Below, one piece after another: positions 59,981-64,000 of a DNA stretch of 64,000 nucleotides. The translations under genes and the position numbers were made by a program. The DNA is from Granulicella aggregans (lineage in GTDB: Bacteria > Acidobacteriota > Terriglobia > Terriglobales > Acidobacteriaceae). The notes under the pieces were generated by a model. It worked only from the letters and a program-made list of their open reading frames with translations, ran no database searches and was not told the origin of the DNA. The DNA lies in contig NZ_JACHIP010000007.1 in the NCBI RefSeq assembly GCF_014203275.1, forward strand, positions 62,001-126,000. Direction: 5' to 3'. Each line of letters starts with the position of its first letter. The first letter of the stretch is position 1.

Positions 59981-61294
59981 ATGTCCTCAACCCTGACCCC
60001 GCCCACACCCGCCGCATCCACTCCCCGCAACATCCGCCGGACCGTTCTTCCCAACGGCCTGCTCGTCCTTTCCGAGAGCATTCCCCACGTCCGCAGCGTC
60101 TCCATGGGCGTCTGGGTCAACTCCGGCGCGCGCGACGAGACCATCGCCCAGAACGGCATCTCCCACTTCGTCGAACACATGGTCTTCAAGGGCACCACCT
60201 CGCGCTCCGCCCAGCAGATCGCCCGCGAGGTCGACACCATCGGCGGCAATCTCGACGCCTTCACTGGCAAGGAGACCGTCGGCTTCACCATCAAGGCTCT
60301 CGACGAACACTTAAACCCGGCTCTCGATGTTCTCTCGGATCTTGTTCTCCATCCCACCTTTACGCCCGAGGACATCGCCCGCGAACAAGGTGTCATCCTC
60401 GAAGAGATCAAGATGGATGAGGACAACCCCGACTACCTCGTCCACGAGATCTTCACCCAGAACTTCTGGAAGAACGACGCTCTAGGTCGACCCATCCTCG
60501 GCACCGTAAAGACCGTCTCCAGCTTCGACCAGCAGACCGTCTTCGACTTCTACGCTAGCCGCTTCACCCCCAGCAACATGGTCTTCTCCGCCGCCGGCCA
60601 TCTTGACCACGACTCCTTCGTCCAGCAAGTCGAAAACCAGTTCAGCTCCCTCGCCGCCAGCTCCGACACCCCTTTCGTGCGCCAGAGTGCGCCCCCGGCA
60701 ACCCCACACATCACTCTGAAGCGGAAGAAGTCGCTCGAGCAGGTCCAGTTCTGCCTCGGCGTGCCAGCACCGAAAGTATCAGATGAAGGCCGCTACGCCA
60801 TCTACCTCTTGAATAACATGTTAGGTGGTGGCATGAGCAGCCGTCTCTTCCAGTCCGTCCGCGAAGATCACGGCCTCGCCTACTCCATCTACTCCGAGAT
60901 GAACCCCTTCCGCGATACCGGCTCCCTCTGTGTCTACGCCGGCACCTCCATCGATAAGACTGAGCGTCTCCTCCGGCTCACCCTCGACGAACTCCGCCGT
61001 CTCAAAGAAGACACCGTCAGCGAGGCCGAGTTGAAGCGCGCCAAGGATCAACTGAAGAGCAACATCGTTCTCGGCCTGGAGAGTTCCGGCAGCCGCATGG
61101 CCAACCTCGCCCGCCAGCAGATGTACTTCGGTCGCTTCTTCGGCGTCGACGAGATCACCGAGGAGATCAACGCAGTCACTCCCGCCGACGTCCAAACGAC
61201 TGCCCAATCGCTCTTCCGTCCCGAATCGATGGCCCTGACACTTCTAGGTAACCTCGGAACGCTCAAGATCGAGCGCGAAGACCTCGCCTGCTGA
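59981..61294 (+). CDS. M16 family zinc peptidase
   Basis: A 437-residue peptidase of the M16 (pitrilysin/processing peptidase) family. The inverted zinc motif HxxEH is H62-F-V-E65-H66 in HFVEHMVFKGT, with the distal Glu in the LVHEIFTQNFW-type helix region. It has the two-lobe structure of about 220 residues each and the glycine-rich LNNMLGGGMSSRLFQSVREDHGLAYSIY segment of the second lobe. No signal peptide, so it is a cytosolic oligopeptidase-like enzyme by sequence. Substrate unknown. Confidence 0.93.
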   Translation: MSSTLTPPTPAASTPRNIRRTVLPNGLLVLSESIPHVRSVSMGVWVNSGARDETIAQNGISHFVEHMVFKGTTSRSAQQIAREVDTIGGNLDAFTGKETVGFTIKALDEHLNPALDVLSDLVLHPTFTPEDIAREQGVILEEIKMDEDNPDYLVHEIFTQNFWKNDALGRPILGTVKTVSSFDQQTVFDFYASRFTPSNMVFSAAGHLDHDSFVQQVENQFSSLAASSDTPFVRQSAPPATPHITLKRKKSLEQVQFCLGVPAPKVSDEGRYAIYLLNNMLGGGMSSRLFQSVREDHGLAYSIYSEMNPFRDTGSLCVYAGTSIDKTERLLRLTLDELRRLKEDTVSEAELKRAKDQLKSNIVLGLESSGSRMANLARQQMYFGRFFGVDEITEEINAVTPADVQTTAQSLFRPESMALTLLGNLGTLKIEREDLAC

Positions 61295-61369
61295 TAAAGT
61301 TTGAATCGAACTCTGCGCGATGACGCGCAGCACGATGCAGTATCGACTACCTGCAAAAGACGAGGAACC

Positions 61370-61888
61370 ATGAACTTCCCTGACACGCAAAAGACATCGC
61401 GCTCCAACGAAGCGGGCTTCACTCTCATCGAGCTCCTAATCGTCATGTCCGTCATGCTAATCCTCATGACGCTGGGTATCCCGCAGCTGCTCAAGCTGCG
61501 CAAGAACGCGAATGAGCTCTCAGCCCAGCAATCCATTCGCACCGTCGTGAACGCTGAACTCCAGTACAACTCCGCCTATCCGGCCAACGGGTTCGCCTGC
61601 ACGCTCCCTGCCCTTGGCGGCGATCCAAAGTCCGGCGCTCCCTCTGCCCTGGGCGCGCAGCTGATTCCAACTGACCTCGCGACCGGCAATAAGGCGGGCT
61701 ACACCTTCACCATCGCCTGCGGCGGCAAGGTCACCGTCAACAACCAGGACCAGTTCAGCTCTTTTGAGATTACCGCCACTCCGACTTCGGTCGGCAAGAC
61801 CGGCGACCGCGGCTTCTGCATCGACGAGAACAACGTTCTCCGATTCGATCCGGCTGGCGCTACCAATTGCACCCAGACAGTCCAGTAA
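61370..61888 (+). CDS. Type IV pilin-like protein / pseudopilin
   Basis: A 172-residue prepilin: a short leader ending SNEAG, cleavage before Phe17, then FTLIELLIVMSVMLILMTLG with Glu at position 5 of the mature helix (Glu21). The C-terminal domain has two cysteine pairs (FACTL, IACGG, GFCID and NCTQ). It may be a type IV pilus or type II secretion subunit. The ATG at 61370 has a GAGGAA site; a longer frame lacks this leader. Its stop overlaps the lolA start by one base (TAATG). Confidence 0.88.
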   Translation: MNFPDTQKTSRSNEAGFTLIELLIVMSVMLILMTLGIPQLLKLRKNANELSAQQSIRTVVNAELQYNSAYPANGFACTLPALGGDPKSGAPSALGAQLIPTDLATGNKAGYTFTIACGGKVTVNNQDQFSSFEITATPTSVGKTGDRGFCIDENNVLRFDPAGATNCTQTVQ

Positions 61889-62538
61889 TGTCCTTGATTC
61901 GATCTCTGCTTTACGCTGTCCTCACCGGAGTTCCCCTCGGAACTCCGATGCTGCATGCGCAGGTATCCGATCCCATCCTGCGCAAAGTCGGCGACCACTA
62001 CAACCATCTTTCAAGCCTTCGCGCCAGTTACTCCGAACACTACACCGGCATGGGCATGGACCGGACCGAAACCGGGACGCTGCTCCTGAAGAAACCCGGC
62101 CGCATGCGCTGGAACTACAACACGCCAGCCGGCAAGGTCTTCCTTCTGGATGGCAAGTTCGGCTGGTTCTACACGCCTGGCGATAACCAGGCCACCCGCA
62201 TTCCCGCGAAAAAGCTCGACGACCTGCGCTCCCCGTTGCGTTTCCTCCTGGGCCACACCCAGCTTGCCAAGGAACTCGACCAGATAACCGTCGCACCGGA
62301 TGGCTCCAACTTCCGCATCGCCGGGATTCCCAAAGGCATGACGCAGCGTGTCAAATCGCTCGCGCTCACCGTGACCGCTGCTGGCGCGATCCAGACGATG
62401 CGACTGGAAGAGATCGATGGCGCAGTAACGGAATTCGCATTCTCGGGCATGCAGGAGAACATTCCCGTTCGCGACTCCGACTTCACCTTCGCCCCTCCAG
62501 CCGGAGTCGCGATCGTCGACGGCATTGCCCCAATCTAG
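61888..62538 (+). CDS. lolA: Outer-membrane lipoprotein carrier LolA family protein
   Basis: A 216-residue periplasmic protein with a signal peptide (LLYAVLTGVPLGTPMLHAQ). The LolA fold is evident: LRKVGDHYNHLSSLRASYSEHY, GTLLLKKPGRMRWNYNTPAG, FLLDGKFGWFYTPGDNQATR and NIPVRDSDFTFAPPAGVAIVD. LolA ferries lipoproteins to the outer membrane. The ATG at 61888 overlaps the pilin stop, so the two are coupled, unusual partners. Neither LolB nor LolCDE is present here. Confidence 0.85.
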   Translation: MSLIRSLLYAVLTGVPLGTPMLHAQVSDPILRKVGDHYNHLSSLRASYSEHYTGMGMDRTETGTLLLKKPGRMRWNYNTPAGKVFLLDGKFGWFYTPGDNQATRIPAKKLDDLRSPLRFLLGHTQLAKELDQITVAPDGSNFRIAGIPKGMTQRVKSLALTVTAAGAIQTMRLEEIDGAVTEFAFSGMQENIPVRDSDFTFAPPAGVAIVDGIAPI

Positions 62539-62541
62539 TCG

Positions 62542-63051
62542 CTAGACCAGCACCTTCCCCGACTCACCCACATCCACCTTTCCGCCAGTTGCCGCCGCAG
62601 CCAGATACTTCATACCGCGCACAATCCGGCTCGATGAAGCCTCCCAGTACTCAGCCTCGGTAACATCCACCCGCAGCACGCGAATGCTGGGATCGTCCTC
62701 GCCCTCTGGAAACCAAGCCTTGTACATCGGGTTCCACATCTCGTGAATCTTCGCCTTGTCCCGGCTGGTGGAAGCGAACCCTTTCACGGTTACATACTTC
62801 GAATCGCCGCTGTCGGCATAGATCAGGGAGACGTGACTGTCATCGGCAATCTCGTGCAGCTTCCCCGACCCCGCCTGCGTCAGAAACCACACCGTTCCGT
62901 CGAAGTGCTCGAACTTCTGCGTCGCCATTGGCCGGCTGTCGAAGCTCCCGTCCGGCGCCGCAGTCGTAAGCATGGCCATCCGGATGTCCTTGATCAGATC
63001 GCCGATCTTCTGCAGTCCCGCGTCCCCGTAAAGTTCCTGATACTCGCTCAT
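62542..63051 (-). CDS. PPOX-fold general stress-type protein
   Basis: A 169-residue FMN-binding split-barrel protein of the general stress protein 26 / pyridoxamine-phosphate-oxidase-like family: MAMLTTAAPDGSFDSRPMATQ, GTVWFLTQAGSGKLHEIADDSHVSLIYADS, and KIHEMWNPMYKAWFPEGEDDPSIRVLRVDVTEAEYW. It is not PdxH, as it lacks the RxxxLR..RLYP end. Ligand may be flavin, but its role is unknown. The ATG at 63051 follows GGAGG eight bases ahead. Convergent with lolA by three bases. Confidence 0.88.
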   Translation of the reverse strand: MSEYQELYGDAGLQKIGDLIKDIRMAMLTTAAPDGSFDSRPMATQKFEHFDGTVWFLTQAGSGKLHEIADDSHVSLIYADSGDSKYVTVKGFASTSRDKAKIHEMWNPMYKAWFPEGEDDPSIRVLRVDVTEAEYWEASSSRIVRGMKYLAAAATGGKVDVGESGKVLV

Positions 63052-63187
63052 AGCAAATCCTCCAGGCACTACGATGCGCTTCGCCGCGAGAATGTCTCTC
63101 CACCGTCCTTTCACAAGAGCAGCGTAAAATTTATCTATTCAGCAAAAAAAAGCAGCGTGTAGCGACACGCGGAAGAGATGACCAAAT

Positions 63188-63919
63188 TTGAGCACCGCCA
63201 TCAATAGGCCCCCGTTTTCAACCCTATCCACGGAAGAGTTCCACGCAGCCGTCCATGAACTGAACCCCGCCATCGCGGTCTTCGATTGCGACGGGACCTT
63301 GTGGTCGGGCGACGCTGGCTCGACCTTCATGCACTGGACGATCGAAACCGGCCTGCTTTCGCGCGATGCTACGGATTGGCTCGACGCTCGCTACCGCGGA
63401 TACGCGCGCGGCGAGGTCTCTGAGGTCGCCATCTGTGGCGAGATGGTGCAGGTCTACCACGGGCTCGCCGAATCGGAGCTGCGCCAGTCCGCAGCCCGCT
63501 TCTTCACTGAAAAGATCGAGCGCAACATCTTCCCGGAGATGCTCGCCCTGGTAACCGAACTCCAGCAGCGAGGCACCGAGATCTGGGCGGTAAGTTCAAC
63601 CAACGATTGGGTGATCGAGGAGGGAGTGAAGCGATTCAGCATCCCGGCAAACCGCGTGCTCTCTGCCCGGGTCGCTATCGAGAACGGCATCGTAACCGAC
63701 CGGTTGCTGGATGTGCCGACCGACGAGGGGAAGGTCCGCGCGCTGCTCGCTGCCGGGGTCGTTACACCCGACGCGGTCTTCGGCAACTCCGTCCACGATG
63801 CGGCCATGCTGGCCATCGCTCGCCGCGCGTTCCCGGTCAATCCAACCGCTGCGTTGGTCGAACGCAGCACGATGGAAGGCTGGCCCGTCTATCTCCCGGT
63901 CTCGATACGCCGCCCCTGA
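63188..63919 (+). CDS. HAD-superfamily phosphatase (SerB-like)
   Basis: A 243-residue HAD phosphatase. Motif I is VFDCDGTLW with Asp33 (nucleophile) and Asp35, motif II is the Ser in WAVSSTND, then the Lys in DEGKVRALL and motif IV FGNSVHDAAML. The order resembles the HAD-IB/SerB group of small-molecule phosphatases. The start is a TTG at 63188 with GGAAGAG ahead; an ATG at 63178 is out of frame and soon stops. Substrate unknown. The last 81 bases of the window hold nothing I can name. Confidence 0.87.
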   Translation: MSTAINRPPFSTLSTEEFHAAVHELNPAIAVFDCDGTLWSGDAGSTFMHWTIETGLLSRDATDWLDARYRGYARGEVSEVAICGEMVQVYHGLAESELRQSAARFFTEKIERNIFPEMLALVTELQQRGTEIWAVSSTNDWVIEEGVKRFSIPANRVLSARVAIENGIVTDRLLDVPTDEGKVRALLAAGVVTPDAVFGNSVHDAAMLAIARRAFPVNPTAALVERSTMEGWPVYLPVSIRRP

Positions 63920-64000
63920 ATCGAACTTTTCAGCATAGTGCCTACTTTGGGCCCATACCCCATTCGGCAAGCCGATAAGTCCAATCTTTACTTCACAGCG

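Overview
The window is a high-GC, densely packed bacterial chromosome segment. It most likely comes from an acidobacterium of the Terriglobus/Granulicella/Edaphobacter type. The pointers are tandem secreted von Willebrand factor A proteins of the kind abundant in Acidobacteria, a CRTAC1-type FG-GAP/ASPIC protein, a split KdpD, and short dispersed repeats in many gaps. This placement is inference from gene content; no rRNA or marker phylogeny is available. I saw no tRNA, rRNA, CRISPR array, integrase or transposase gene. The gene content is mostly core and housekeeping rather than a genomic island.

Layout. 0-7 kb, mostly minus strand: a zinc-ribbon protein cut by the left edge, pdxH, fabI-dinB, murI-EVE, an N-acetylmuramoyl-L-alanine amidase followed by a frameshifted GerMN-domain gene, and a DUF1015 gene. 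7-16.3 kb, plus strand: two VWFA proteins, an ABC exporter and a large GT84/glycoamylase-type glucan synthase that lacks the usual C-terminal phosphorylase domain. 16.3-19.7 kb: a cheW-cheA-cheY-cheX cluster. 19.7-24.4 kb, minus strand: a secreted amidohydrolase, a metallo-beta-lactamase-fold hydrolase and the overlapping metY-metX pair for homocysteine synthesis. 24.4-32.2 kb: small secreted proteins, a TonB-like protein, an ABC-F ATPase, an RDD protein, a half-length AI-2E-family protein, a cytosolic GH13 amylase and a DUF2062 protein. 32.2-40.6 kb: purQ, a large diguanylate cyclase, a CpsB/CapC-type phosphatase, a Tat-exported aldo/keto reductase, a frameshifted di-haem cytochrome gene, a DUF3592-like protein and an SDR enzyme. 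40.7-46.8 kb: groES-groEL under a CIRCE operator, a second Tat-exported aldo/keto reductase, a possible haem-binding protein and htpG. 47-55 kb: a complete Kdp potassium-uptake locus. 55-64 kb: an NAD-binding protein, a CRTAC1 protein, rlmN, an M16 peptidase, a pseudopilin, lolA, a PPOX-fold protein and a HAD phosphatase.

The most coherent system is Kdp. On the minus strand the order is N-terminal KdpD, KdpE, a control region, a 34-residue small membrane protein, then KdpF, A, B and C. The sensor kinase half of KdpD is not fused to the N-terminal half. It is a separate gene reading away from it on the plus strand, 28 bp off. Three 11-bp-spaced direct repeats upstream of the small gene look like a KdpE operator.

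The most unusual sequence-level feature is a set of dispersed palindromic repeats. At least six copies of a GTGCCCCAT...GTGGGAC hairpin and several copies of two other repeat types occupy intergenic gaps. One copy each of two types is embedded in frame inside rlmN and encodes an extra loop before the radical-SAM cysteines. Two genes (GerMN domain, cytochrome) each carry an apparent one-base deletion, which may be real decay or sequence error.
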